Of a stretch of DNA of 64,000 nt, positions 44,326-56,194 are shown in pieces; within the stretch, counting starts at the first letter, position 1, and every line of letters begins with the position of its first letter. The stretch spans positions 62,001 to 126,000 of the forward strand of contig NZ_JASHKN010000013.1 of assembly GCF_030056735.1 (NCBI RefSeq). Direction: 5' to 3'. Made by a program: the position numbers and the translations under genes. The stretch is from Rhodococcus sp. IEGM 1409 (lineage in GTDB: Bacteria; Actinomycetota; Actinomycetes; Mycobacteriales; Mycobacteriaceae). The notes beneath the pieces were generated by a model. It made no database searches. It was not told the DNA's origin and worked only from the letters and a program-made list of their open reading frames with translations.

Positions 44326-44778
44326 CTATTGCTCGGCTTCGAAGCCGAGCGCGATTCTCCTGCACAGAAGCGTGAGCTCGGCCTCGTCGACGCGTGGCGT
44401 CTCGTCCCACGAATCGACGTCGTTCCAACTCAGTGAGCTCGGAGCGCCGAAGGGCCTGACGAAAACGTGCTGATGAAAGTGGGGAACGCTTCGCCCGGCT
44501 ATCGCGGAGAACACGAATTCTGGAGTCAATTCAGAGTCGAGGGCACGTGAGACGCACCAGACCGCGTGCGCGATGGCGAGTGCTTCAGGTTCGGGTAGGG
44601 AGGGCAACCCGGACACGTGTCGACGGGTCTCGACGAACACATATCCAGGAACCGAACGGCCGTGTGGTGGAGGAGGTCGATGGGAGACAACAACGAAGTC
44701 GTCCTCGAATATTCGGGGGCTGACGAGCGGGCCTGTTCCTCGGTGCTTGGCGCATATCGCGCACGTTGACGTCCCCAC
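44326..44778 (-). CDS. HIT-family nucleotide hydrolase/transferase
   Basis: About 150 residues. The histidine triad appears as VPHFHQHVFV and the N-terminal Cys pair as STCAICAKH, typical of HIT/Hint-like proteins that hydrolyse nucleoside phosphoramidates or dinucleotides. I placed the start at GTG 44778. The frame is open to ATG 44919, but that extension would run through the alkB promoter repeats and shows no conserved sequence. No clear ribosome site supports either. Confidence 0.75.
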   Translation of the reverse strand: MGTSTCAICAKHRGTGPLVSPRIFEDDFVVVSHRPPPPHGRSVPGYVFVETRRHVSGLPSLPEPEALAIAHAVWCVSRALDSELTPEFVFSAIAGRSVPHFHQHVFVRPFGAPSSLSWNDVDSWDETPRVDEAELTLLCRRIALGFEAEQ

Positions 44779-44852
44779 TCCACTTGTGTACTGAGTGTGG
44801 CGCCGTGGTGGAAGATTTGCGATCAGCCCCGACTGGATAGTTCCTTCAAATG

Positions 44853-44916
44853 TACAAATTAGCGTGTTTGTAAAACTTTTACCCTCAAAATCGTTGACAA
44901 AACACCATAATTTGTC
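44853..44916 (+). promoter_or_regulatory. Paired inverted repeats in the alkB promoter region
   Basis: Two similar inverted repeats lie in an AT-rich stretch 85-150 bases upstream of alkB: TACAAA-N8-TTTGTA (44853-44872) and GACAAA-N9-TTTGTC (44896-44916), the second overlapping a TTGACA box (44894-44899). They are 43 bases apart, about four helical turns, and fit binding by a TetR-type dimer such as the operon's own regulator. The assignment to AlkU is inference. Confidence 0.55.
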
Positions 44917-45000
44917 CACTCTCTATACATGAATGTTGTTCGTGTCGCGGATTACCGCGCAGGACGCACTCACTGATCCGAACGAGAACTGGAGAATTCG

Positions 45001-46176
45001 ATGGCGGCGTTGGTGTACACCGAGCCAGATGGTCGGCTCGCAACTTGGAGAGATCGGAAGCGTTACTTGTGGCTCTTGGCGCTGATTCCGTCGTCGGCAA
45101 CTTTCATCGCGGTGGGGCTTGTTGCCGTCACCGGATGGAATATTTTCTGGTGGACCGGCCCACTGATTGCTTTTGCCCTCATTCCCGTCATCGACATTCT
45201 GGCGGGTGAGGACGGGAAGAATCCGCCCGACGAGGTGATCGACGAACTCGAGAACGACCGCTTCTACCGGTGGTGCACCTACGCCTACTTGCCGTTGCAA
45301 TACACGGCCTTCTTCCTGGCCTGCTACATCTGGGCACGTTGGGATTTGAGCGTCCTCTCCAATATCGGGCTGGCCGTGACGATCGGCGTGACGGCCGGAA
45401 TCGGCATCAACACCGCCCACGAACTCGGGCACAAGAAGGAGAGCGTCGAGCGCTGGTTGTCCAAAATCGTTCTCGCGCAGAGCGCTTACGGCCACTTCTA
45501 CCTCGAGCACAACCGTGGCCACCACGTGCGAGTCTCTACTCCGGAAGATCCGGCGACCTCGCGCTTCGGTGAGACCCTCTACGGTTTCTGGCCGCGCAGC
45601 GTCGGCGGGGGATTGAAGTCGGCGTGGCATCTCGAGAAGGCCCGCTTCGAGCGTTTGGGCACCACGCACTGGAGCATCAAGAACGACGTTCTCAACGCCT
45701 GGCTCATGTCGGTTGTTCTGTTCGGTGTCGCGCTTGCAGTGTTCGGGATCGGCATCGCGCCGTACCTCGTGATCCAGGCGTTCATCGGGTTCTCGCTGCT
45801 CGAAGCGATCAACTATCTCGAGCACTACGGACTCCTGCGGCAGAAGACTGCAAGCGGCCGGTACGAGCGGTGCACACCGGCGCACAGCTGGAACAGTGAT
45901 CGCATCTGCACCAACGTCTTCCTCTATCACTTGCAGCGGCACAGCGATCATCATGCGAATCCGACACGTCGCTACCAGGCGCTTCGCAGTATGGAAGAGG
46001 CCCCTCAGCTCCCGAGCGGCTACGCCAGCATGATCATGCTCGCCACAGTTCCGCCCCTGTGGCGCAAGGTGATGGACCACCGCGTTCTCGAGCACTACCG
46101 AGGTGACATCACCCAGGTCAACATCGCGCCGAAGAAACGGGCCAAGATCCTCGCGGCTTACGGGGTGAACCCATGA
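45001..46176 (+). CDS. alkB: AlkB alkane 1-monooxygenase
   Basis: A 391-residue integral-membrane di-iron hydroxylase, the same length as Rhodococcus AlkB1. The His boxes are intact: HELGHKKE (His140, His144), GHFYLEHNRGHH (His165-His175) and LQRHSDHHANP. The alkane-specific NYLEHYGLLRQ motif is present. About six membrane helices surround the boxes. It hydroxylates medium-chain n-alkanes at C1 with electrons from rubredoxin. First gene of alkB-rubA1-rubA2-rubB-alkU, overlapping rubA1 by ATGA. Confidence 0.96.
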   Translation: MAALVYTEPDGRLATWRDRKRYLWLLALIPSSATFIAVGLVAVTGWNIFWWTGPLIAFALIPVIDILAGEDGKNPPDEVIDELENDRFYRWCTYAYLPLQYTAFFLACYIWARWDLSVLSNIGLAVTIGVTAGIGINTAHELGHKKESVERWLSKIVLAQSAYGHFYLEHNRGHHVRVSTPEDPATSRFGETLYGFWPRSVGGGLKSAWHLEKARFERLGTTHWSIKNDVLNAWLMSVVLFGVALAVFGIGIAPYLVIQAFIGFSLLEAINYLEHYGLLRQKTASGRYERCTPAHSWNSDRICTNVFLYHLQRHSDHHANPTRRYQALRSMEEAPQLPSGYASMIMLATVPPLWRKVMDHRVLEHYRGDITQVNIAPKKRAKILAAYGVNP

Positions 46177-46343
46177 ATGCCTACATCTGCCCGATCTGCG
46201 ATTACACGTACACCGAATCGGCAGGTGCTGCGCGAGAGGGCTTTCCACCCGGCACGCCCTGGTCGAGTATCCCGGACGACTGGTGCTGCCCCGACTGTGG
46301 TGTTCGCGAGAAGGTCGACTTCGCCCTCGTTACGCAATCCTGA
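46173..46343 (+). CDS. rubA1: Rubredoxin RubA1 (AlkG1 type)
   Basis: A 56-residue rubredoxin starting inside the alkB stop codon (ATGA). Iron ligands are Cys6 and Cys9 (CPICD) and Cys39 and Cys42 (CPDC). The first knuckle reads C-x2-C-D instead of C-x2-C-G, the mark of AlkG1-type rubredoxins, which in earlier complementation work could not replace the electron-transferring AlkG2 type. Its role in alkane oxidation is therefore unclear, though its conserved position argues for a function. Confidence 0.93.
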   Translation: MNAYICPICDYTYTESAGAAREGFPPGTPWSSIPDDWCCPDCGVREKVDFALVTQS

Positions 46344-46373
46344 TCGAAATACCCACCGGCGAAAGGAAATCCG

Positions 46374-46565
46374 ATGTCCGAGACTGCCACTACTTACAAA
46401 TTGTTCCGTTGCCTCCAGTGCGGGTTCGAATACGACGAAGCGATCGGCTGGCCCGACGACGGTATCGAGCCCGGCACTCGCTGGGACGAAATCCCCGCGG
46501 ACTGGTCCTGCCCTGATTGTGGCGCTGCCAAAGTCGATTTCGAGATGGTCGAGGTGAACCGCTGA
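46374..46565 (+). CDS. rubA2: Rubredoxin RubA2 (AlkG2 type)
   Basis: A 63-residue rubredoxin with [19 protein letters not shown] and [12 protein letters not shown]: both Cys-x2-Cys-Gly knuckles are canonical, so this is the AlkG2-type protein expected to pass electrons from RubB to AlkB. A GAAAGGAAA ribosome site lies upstream. It overlaps rubB by TGATG. Confidence 0.94.
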   Translation: MSETATTYKLFRCLQCGFEYDEAIGWPDDGIEPGTRWDEIPADWSCPDCGAAKVDFEMVEVNR

Positions 46566-47821
46566 TGCCGGCGGTCAGCGAGCCCGACACTCGGACCGTG
46601 GTGATCGTGGGCACGGGCATCGCCGGTTCCGGTGCGGCGCAGGCCCTACGCAAGGAAGGGTTCGGCGGCAGGATCATCCTGATCGGCAGCGAACCGGAGG
46701 AGCCGTACCGCCGCCCGGCACTGTCGAAGGAACTGCTGTCCGGGAAAGCGTCGATTGATCGGGTTCGGTTGCGGCCGTCGACGTTCTGGGCCGAGCAGGG
46801 TATCGAACTGCGGATCGGCGCGACTGTTGCCGCGATCGACACAGGTTCCCGCACAGTACATTCAGCCGACGGTGACAACGTCGACTTCGACGTTCTGATT
46901 CTTGCCACGGGTGGACGGTCACGACGGTTGGCCGCCGAAGACTCCGAGCGCGTTCACTATCTGCGCGATCTTGCGGATATGCGACGCTTGCAATCCCAAC
47001 TGGTCGAAGGAGCCTCGCTACTGGTGGTCGGTGGTGGCTTGATCGGATCCGAGGTGGCATCGACCGCACGCGACTTGGGTTGCAGTGTGCAGGTTCTCGA
47101 AGCGCAACCGCTGCCGCTGTCCCGGCTACTTCCACCGTCGATAGCGGAGAGGATCGCCGCGCTGCACAACTCGGCAGGCGTCGACTTGCAGACGGGAGTT
47201 GACCTCGAGACGCTCACGACGAGAGTCGACGGTGTCACCGCACGTGCGCGCGACGGACGCGAGTGGACAGCGGACTTGGCCGTCGTCGCAATCGGATCCT
47301 TGCCCGATGCCGATGTGGCTGCGGCGGCGGGTATTGCGGTGGACAACGGAATCTCGGTCGACCGATACCTCAAGACATCCGTCGACGACGTGTACGCGAT
47401 CGGTGATGTGGCCAACGTGCCCAACGGGTTTCTCGGCGGCATGCACCGCGGCGAGCACTGGAACACCGCGCAGGACCACGCCGTCGCAGTTGCCAAGACC
47501 ATTGTGGGGAAGGCGGAACCTTTCGAATCCGTCCCGTGGAGTTGGTCGAACCAATTCGGCCGCAACATCCAGGTAGCAGGTTGGCCAGGTGCCGACGACA
47601 CCGTGATTGTCCGCGGAGACTTGGACTCCTACGACTTTACTGCGGTCTGCACGCGCGAGGGGAGGATCGTCGGCGCGGTGAGTGTGGGACGGCCGAAAGA
47701 TGTTCGGGCCGTCCGAACCCTGATCGAGCGCTCCGCGGATCTCAGCACCGACGTACTCGCCGATACAAGCAGTGATCTGACCGAACTTGCGGCGGGCCTT
47801 CTCGCCGCACCTGTGCGCTGA
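46565..47821 (+). CDS. rubB: Rubredoxin reductase RubB
   Basis: A 418-residue NAD(H)-dependent FAD reductase. FAD motif VVIVGTGIAGSGAAQAL, NAD motif LLVVGGGLIGSEVASTARDLG (about 160-180) and the second FAD contact VYAIGDVANVPN are present. It reduces the rubredoxins of the operon. The frame is open upstream to 46517, but ATG 46565 overlaps the rubA2 stop codon and matches homologue starts. Confidence 0.94.
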   Translation: MPAVSEPDTRTVVIVGTGIAGSGAAQALRKEGFGGRIILIGSEPEEPYRRPALSKELLSGKASIDRVRLRPSTFWAEQGIELRIGATVAAIDTGSRTVHSADGDNVDFDVLILATGGRSRRLAAEDSERVHYLRDLADMRRLQSQLVEGASLLVVGGGLIGSEVASTARDLGCSVQVLEAQPLPLSRLLPPSIAERIAALHNSAGVDLQTGVDLETLTTRVDGVTARARDGREWTADLAVVAIGSLPDADVAAAAGIAVDNGISVDRYLKTSVDDVYAIGDVANVPNGFLGGMHRGEHWNTAQDHAVAVAKTIVGKAEPFESVPWSWSNQFGRNIQVAGWPGADDTVIVRGDLDSYDFTAVCTREGRIVGAVSVGRPKDVRAVRTLIERSADLSTDVLADTSSDLTELAAGLLAAPVR

Positions 47822-47895
47822 GTGGGCTCGTGACTTCTGTAGCTTGCGTGTCCTCCGTTTTGACACCGGGGATGGGCGATGGAAATCTTCCCGAT

Positions 47896-48513
47896 ATGTC
47901 CACCGTCCGTGCTCGTGTCCCTTACCACGAGGCAGCTCGTCAACTCCTCCGCGCATCAGCGCTCGATGCCACACGCGAACTTTTGACGGAGAAGTCGTGG
48001 AGCGACATCACTATGGCTCATATTGCGGAAGCGGCGGGTATGAGCCGGCAGACGTTGTACAAGGAGTTCACGTCCCGCCAGGGGTTGGCTTCCGGATACC
48101 TCATCCGGTTCGTCGACGAGTTCCTCGAGGAAGTGGAACGCGAAGTAACGCTGCATCATTCGGATCCCCGAGGCGCGGTCTCAGCGGCCTTCCGTGCATT
48201 CTTCGACGCCGGTGCCCGGGATCCGATGGTGGTCAGTATTGTCGGTCCTCGTCCGCAACATGACCTGCTGAGCCTGGTCACCACCGACGGAACTCCGCTG
48301 CTCGAACATGCGAGCGCAAGGTTGGCCGAGATCTTCATGACCAGTTGGGCGAACGTCGACCGCATCCATGCCGAGATGTTCGGCAGCACGATAGTGCGTC
48401 TGGCGATCAGCCACGTGACGTTGTCCTTCGGTACTCCCGATCAGATCGCCGAGAACCTGGGGGAGATGTTCGGGCCGTTCCTCGATCAGGTCATCGGCTC
48501 GGGTGCACCCTGA
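47896..48513 (+). CDS. alkU: AlkU, TetR-family regulator of the alkane operon
   Basis: A 205-residue TetR-type regulator, last gene of the rhodococcal alkB1 operon. HTH about residues 17-65 (ALDATRELLTEKSWSDITMAHIAEAAGMSRQTLYKEFTSRQGL), then an all-helical ligand domain. ATG 47896 was chosen because the HTH starts at the usual distance; the frame extends to 47830. A role as repressor of the operon via the repeats upstream of alkB is likely but not proven. A strong hairpin follows. Confidence 0.9.
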   Translation: MSTVRARVPYHEAARQLLRASALDATRELLTEKSWSDITMAHIAEAAGMSRQTLYKEFTSRQGLASGYLIRFVDEFLEEVEREVTLHHSDPRGAVSAAFRAFFDAGARDPMVVSIVGPRPQHDLLSLVTTDGTPLLEHASARLAEIFMTSWANVDRIHAEMFGSTIVRLAISHVTLSFGTPDQIAENLGEMFGPFLDQVIGSGAP

Positions 48514-48533
48514 AACGGATCCCGGAGGGAAAA

Positions 48534-48564
48534 CGAGGGCCGACCCGTGGTGGGGCGGCCCTCG
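48534..48564. terminator. Bidirectional terminator between alkU and the kshA operon
   Basis: Perfect 9-bp stem CGAGGGCCG (48534-48542) with CGGCCCTCG (48556-48564) and a 13-base loop, followed by CTTTC on the plus strand. It sits in the 58-base gap between convergent genes and can serve both. Confidence 0.85.
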
Positions 48565-48571
48565 CTTTCAG

Positions 48572-48943
48572 TCAGCTGACTTCGGGATCACGCACCGTGA
48601 TGGTGCCGTCCCTGACTGCGTCGGCGATGCTGTCGTGCAGCTTCGGGCATCCGTCCTTCAATGCCGTCGACTGACCGGAAGCAATTGCCTCTTTGAAGGT
48701 GTGGCAACGCAGCGCCGGGTCGGAAGTCCACTGCACGCTGGTGTGTTTGTACGTGTTCTTGCGAACCAGTACGCACGCACCGCACGCCTTGCAGTCGACT
48801 TCCTGCAGACCCGAGTCGAGGTATTCGTGCTTGTCCTCGATCGTCTGGGCCGCGATCGCCTCGAGCCGTTCCGTCTGCCCGGCAAAGTCCGGTGCCTTGG
48901 CCCAACGAGCCCACCGTGCGTCGGTTCCGATCGAGGCGCTCAC
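48572..48943 (-). CDS. Cysteine-rich small protein coupled to kshA
   Basis: A 123-residue protein starting at GTG 48943, two bases after the kshA stop codon. It has five Cys: C51-x2-C54-x2-C57 (CKACGACVLVR), C80 (LRCHTF) and C99 (DGCPKL), a pattern suited to an Fe-S cluster or zinc site. No signal peptide or membrane segment. Tight coupling to the Rieske oxygenase KshA suggests a role in 9alpha-hydroxylation, for example cluster supply or electron transfer, but I do not recognise the family. The long open frame further upstream lies in kshA and is not coding. Confidence 0.82.
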   Translation of the reverse strand: MSASIGTDARWARWAKAPDFAGQTERLEAIAAQTIEDKHEYLDSGLQEVDCKACGACVLVRKNTYKHTSVQWTSDPALRCHTFKEAIASGQSTALKDGCPKLHDSIADAVRDGTITVRDPEVS

Positions 48944-48945
48944 GA

Positions 48946-50106
48946 CTAGACCTCTGCTTCCTTCTTTGCCGCTTCTGCTGCAGCGTCCTTCTCGGCCTTC
49001 TGGCGTGCGAGGTTTTCTTCGACCTCGGCGTGCCAGGCTTCGTTTGCCTTGGTGGTGTCCACCTCGAACTCGAAGCGCTGCGTCATCTTCTCGGTGACGT
49101 CGGCCTTGTCCACGTAGAACTGCTCGTACCAGCGTCGCAGCTGGTAAACGGGGCCGTCTTCTTCGCAGAGGAGGGGATTCTCGATCTTTGTCTTGTTCTT
49201 CCAGATCGCGACGTCCTGCAGGAAGCCCTCGCTGATGCCCTCGGTGAACTTGCCGGCCAGCTTGTCGGCCATCTCGTCGGAGACACCCGTCGGTTTCTTC
49301 ACCGTCACGCCCCACTGCAGCACGAACGAATCCGGGCTGATCGGGTAGTGGCAATTGATGAGAACACTCTCGACCTCGTATCCGCTGTAGCTGTTCCACA
49401 GAGGATTGACCATGTACGACGGTCCGTAATACGCAGCTTCGGAGCGAAGCAGCGTGTCGCCGCCGTACTGGGAGGCCATTCCGATGTCGGGACGGCCCGT
49501 GGTGTTGAGGTACTGAGTGGCGACCTCACCTTCGAAGACGTTCTTGAAGTACGTCGGGAAGGCGTAGTGGATGTAGTAGAAGTGCGCCATGTCGACCACG
49601 TTGTCGATGATCTCGCGGCAGTTGGAACCCTCGATGACCATGGAGTTCCAAGTCCAGTCGGTCCATTCGTCGCTGTACGCGCCCTCGATACGAGGAATCA
49701 CGATCTCCTCGGGCGGTGGGTTGCCCTCGGGGTCGTTCCAGACGAAGAGCTGACCGTTCTGCTCGAGGGTCGTCCACGCACGGGTGCGTGCGAGCGGGGG
49801 CACACGGCGGGCATAAGGAATGCCGGTGCACTTGCCGTTGCCGCCCCAGCGCCAGTCGTGGAAGGGGCAGGCGATGGAATCGCCCTTGACCTCGCCTTGT
49901 GTGAGGTCACCGCCCATGTGACGGCAGTATCCGTCGAGAACTTTGATGTCGCCCTTGCTGTCGGCGAACACCACGAGCTTCGTACCGAAAGCCTCGATCG
50001 CGTGCGGTTTGCCGTCCTTGAAGGTCTTCAGTAGACCCAGGCAGTGCCAACCGCGGGCGAAACGAGTTTGCACCGTTCCGACGTCGATCTCGCGAATCTG
50101 CGCCAT
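48946..50106 (-). CDS. kshA: KshA, 3-ketosteroid 9alpha-hydroxylase oxygenase
   Basis: A 386-residue Rieske oxygenase that hydroxylates C9 of androstenedione or ADD; with KstD this opens ring B. Rieske ligands are Cys61 and His63 (CRHMGGDL) and Cys80 and His83 (CPFHDW). The mononuclear iron site is in DNVVDMAHFYYIHYAFP (Asp172, His175, His180). The C-terminus is Lys/Ala/Glu-rich. Its reductase KshB is not in this window. A KstR site lies 30 bases upstream. Confidence 0.96.
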   Translation of the reverse strand: MAQIREIDVGTVQTRFARGWHCLGLLKTFKDGKPHAIEAFGTKLVVFADSKGDIKVLDGYCRHMGGDLTQGEVKGDSIACPFHDWRWGGNGKCTGIPYARRVPPLARTRAWTTLEQNGQLFVWNDPEGNPPPEEIVIPRIEGAYSDEWTDWTWNSMVIEGSNCREIIDNVVDMAHFYYIHYAFPTYFKNVFEGEVATQYLNTTGRPDIGMASQYGGDTLLRSEAAYYGPSYMVNPLWNSYSGYEVESVLINCHYPISPDSFVLQWGVTVKKPTGVSDEMADKLAGKFTEGISEGFLQDVAIWKNKTKIENPLLCEEDGPVYQLRRWYEQFYVDKADVTEKMTQRFEFEVDTTKANEAWHAEVEENLARQKAEKDAAAEAAKKEAEV

Positions 50107-50135
50107 TGTGACCTCACATCCCTTCTAGCTGTTAG

Positions 50136-50149
50136 TAGAACACGTTATA
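50136..50149. promoter_or_regulatory. KstR operator of kshA
   Basis: TAGAACACGTTATA, identical in sequence to the kstD operator, 30 bases upstream of the kshA start codon on the minus strand. Confidence 0.88.
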
Positions 50150-50238
50150 GAACTTGATCGGGTTCCGCCAGATTTTGGGGGCACTTGTTACAGCATTGCG
50201 GCCACAAACGGGACCTTTGTCAGTGTCTCGACAGAAAA

Positions 50239-50252
50239 GAGAACGTGTTCTA
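50239..50252. promoter_or_regulatory. KstR operator of the hsaADCB operon
   Basis: GAGAACGTGTTCTA carries the AAC-N2-GTT core and the 3' consensus A, with G in place of T at position 1; it is 50 bases upstream of the hsaA start. kshA and hsaA thus have separate sites about 100 bases apart. Confidence 0.78.
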
Positions 50253-50301
50253 GTCTCAAGTGTAAGTGAACCAACCGATCGAGGAAGACGGGAGCGTCGA
50301 A

Positions 50302-53847
<3,546 letters not shown>

Positions 53848-53849
<2 letters not shown>

Positions 53850-53917
53850 GGGGCAAGCCCCCTGTGAGTGGTTAAGGAGCCCACGGACTCCTTAACCACT
53901 CACGGGGCCGGAGGCCC
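53848..53917. terminator. Triple hairpin terminator after hsaB
   Basis: Three stem-loops in 70 bases: 7 bp with a 2-base loop (53848-53854 with 53857-53863), a perfect 16-bp stem (53864-53879 with 53888-53903) and a 5-bp stem (53905-53909 with 53913-53917). The large stem is nearly symmetric and can stop transcription from both sides; the Abi-alpha-like gene ends at 53917 from the other direction. Confidence 0.88.
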
Positions 53918-54753
53918 TACAGCGAAAAACACGTATGACAGAAGTCGTCACCGAACGGCGTCAGCAGGATGCTACGACGCACAATCCTGTTGGATCGTCC
54001 TGCACGCTTGACCGCCTCGATCACCGACGGCTGCACCTCGACCACCTGGTACCGGTCGGCCTCGACGGGCTCGCGTGAGAACGCCACCAAACCGAGCCGA
54101 TGCAGGTTGTTCAGGTAGGCGCTGATGCGGTCCAGATGACGACATCCCGCTAGTTCTCCGATCATCGACAGACCCTCGTCGATCATTTCCGAGCCGACTC
54201 CGAACGGCCGCGCCGTGCGCACATCGACGCTCGGTTGCGCACCGGAGGTGGCCAACAGCCGAAGAATTCGAGCTTCGTCCGGTGCGATCTCGTCGAGGAT
54301 CCGGTCGTAGGCCGGGTGCAGATCGTCGCGATCGGTCACGTCCGCGGAACGGTCCAGCAACCTGTCGCCGCGTACCCGCAGCGCCGCGAGTGTGGCCTCG
54401 ACGCTCTGTTTGCGATTGGTACGAGTTGCCATTGCCGCCCGCAGATTCTCCGTCCGCGAGCCGTCTCCGTTGGAGTTCTCCGCCCGACGTTCGGATTGCA
54501 CGTTGGCGGATTCAGCAGCCTCTGCCGCGGCTTCCGCGGCGGCCTGAACGATCTGGCGAGTTGCTTCCTTCGCCGTTCCGAAAGCCCAACCCGTCAGCTT
54601 GATCGACGTGAGCGTCGTCGTGGCGGTCAGCCCGACAAGGCTACGGATCAGACGCTTTTCGACGGATTCGACCGGCGCGATGTCCGCAGCCCAGTCGTAC
54701 GATTCCGCTTCGACGATCAGGCGATGGTCGTGCTCACTCATACTCATACTCAT
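53917..54753 (-). CDS. Abi-alpha/DUF4393-like protein
   Basis: A 278-residue protein. The central LDEIAPDEARILRLLA motif followed by GVGSEMIDEGLSMIGELAGCRHLDRISAYLNNLHRLGLV resembles the Abi-alpha (DUF4393) family, first named from phage-abortive-infection work. Its helical N-terminus contains a long Ala/Glu/Gln-rich segment likely to be coiled coil. Start at ATG 54753, overlapping the upstream DUF445 stop (ATGA); MSMSMS gives alternative starts at 54747 and 54741. Abi function is suggestive only. Confidence 0.75.
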   Translation of the reverse strand: MSMSMSEHDHRLIVEAESYDWAADIAPVESVEKRLIRSLVGLTATTTLTSIKLTGWAFGTAKEATRQIVQAAAEAAAEAAESANVQSERRAENSNGDGSRTENLRAAMATRTNRKQSVEATLAALRVRGDRLLDRSADVTDRDDLHPAYDRILDEIAPDEARILRLLATSGAQPSVDVRTARPFGVGSEMIDEGLSMIGELAGCRHLDRISAYLNNLHRLGLVAFSREPVEADRYQVVEVQPSVIEAVKRAGRSNRIVRRSILLTPFGDDFCHTCFSL

Positions 54754-56024
54754 ACTCCGAATATTGCGAGGTGCAGGAAACCGGCAAACGAGCCCAGCAC
54801 GGCCCCGTGTACGAACAACAACCACTCGTCCTGTTTGACGGCTGAGCGTAGTAGTTCACTGAAATCTTCCGGTGAAAGGATGCTCATACGTTCGGTGACG
54901 AAGACGCGAATCTTCTCCGACTGGCTCTCGGCGAACTCCGCGTCCTCGAAGACCCGGGGGTACAGGTCGAGCACTTCGGTGGTGGCCAGGCCGGGCAGAC
55001 GCTTGTAACTCTGCGAACCGACGGTCATCTTGACCACCGACTTAGCCCAGCCTGCCGCCTCGTCGACGGATTCGCGCAGTACCTGATCGAGCATCCGCCG
55101 CGTCCGGTCCGAACGGGGACCTTCGAGGAGTTCAGTGCCGATGTTCTCGAGCGTCACGACGTGATCGGCCAGGGTTTTTGCGTACCCGGCGATGATCTCG
55201 GTGCGTCGTTTCAGGAAAAGTCCCTGCCTCCACGGCACCCAACGGCTGGGGGTGATCGGCTCGAAGATCATCGTGATGCCGAGGTAGTTGACGATGTACC
55301 CGATGATCACGCCACCGATGGGAAGCACCCACCACTGCGGAACCAGGTGGAGGATTCCGACGAGCACGAAGCCCATCGGGAAGCCGAAGTAGAAGCCGAA
55401 GTTCTGCATGAACCGGAGCTCTTTGTTGCCCATCGTGCGGAAGATGTCGTTGAGCAGTTTGGGATGCGAGGAGAGGTAGCGGATCACCATCAGCTTCGCG
55501 TCGATGAACTCGTCGATGTCCTCTTCGATGCGGTCGGTGATCATTCGCACGCTGGCCGGCAGATCGTCCTCCACCTTGCGGAAGACGGCTTCCTTCACCG
55601 AGGTCGGAAGGTTGTGCCAGAGCTGAGGATTCTCGGCCGTCATGATTCTGGTGACCACGCCGCGCACTTCACTGCGCGAGATGTTCACCAAGTGCTCGGC
55701 AATGCTGTCCGGGTCCAGGACGCGGTAGAAGTCGGCGATGCTGCCGACTTTCGCGAGGGATTTGTCGACGGCGATCGACGCCATCTTTTCCGCTCGAGAG
55801 GGGACGATGCCTTGCCAACCGAATCGGCCGTCGCTCGTGATCGCGGGGATCACCTGGACGCGTCGAGGGAGGAACGGGAAGAGCAGTTTGAGGCCGGGCA
55901 CTTTGATCCCGTGGAAGTTGATCGGAGCAAAAAGCATCAGGACGCCCGACCAATTGGTGATGTACCCGATGATTCCGGTGAACAAAGGAATGGTGATCAA
56001 CTGTTCGAGCAAGTGGTCCGGCAC
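54750..56024 (-). CDS. DUF445 family membrane protein
   Basis: A 424-residue DUF445 protein: an N-terminal membrane helix with TGIIGYITNWSGVLMLFAPI, the repeat-like match VIIGYIVNYLGITMIFEPI near 235-255 after a second hydrophobic pair, and a C-terminal helix (FVHGAVLGSFAGFLHLAIFGV). The paired Y-I-x-N-x-x-G motifs are the family hallmark. Biochemical function is unknown. It overlaps the Abi-alpha-like gene by ATGA. Confidence 0.85.
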   Translation of the reverse strand: MPDHLLEQLITIPLFTGIIGYITNWSGVLMLFAPINFHGIKVPGLKLLFPFLPRRVQVIPAITSDGRFGWQGIVPSRAEKMASIAVDKSLAKVGSIADFYRVLDPDSIAEHLVNISRSEVRGVVTRIMTAENPQLWHNLPTSVKEAVFRKVEDDLPASVRMITDRIEEDIDEFIDAKLMVIRYLSSHPKLLNDIFRTMGNKELRFMQNFGFYFGFPMGFVLVGILHLVPQWWVLPIGGVIIGYIVNYLGITMIFEPITPSRWVPWRQGLFLKRRTEIIAGYAKTLADHVVTLENIGTELLEGPRSDRTRRMLDQVLRESVDEAAGWAKSVVKMTVGSQSYKRLPGLATTEVLDLYPRVFEDAEFAESQSEKIRVFVTERMSILSPEDFSELLRSAVKQDEWLLFVHGAVLGSFAGFLHLAIFGV

Positions 56025-56194
56025 CGTCGCACATCCTCCTCATATCCGAGAACCTCACGTTCGGACATGATTGCCGAAACTTCGCTCTTCGTGGGTGTCT
56101 CGTTGGCTACTGCTGCGCCTTCCCAGTTGCGTCAGCATAGAGGCCCGACAATTCGGGCTGTAGGTGGGTAGGAAGTTGATGTAACCTCGCGTAC

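Noticed and set aside
56025-56194. T-box riboswitch upstream of the ThrRS gene
   Set aside because: No T-box bulge consensus or stem I was recognised; the short Thr-rich ORF with terminator explains the region better.
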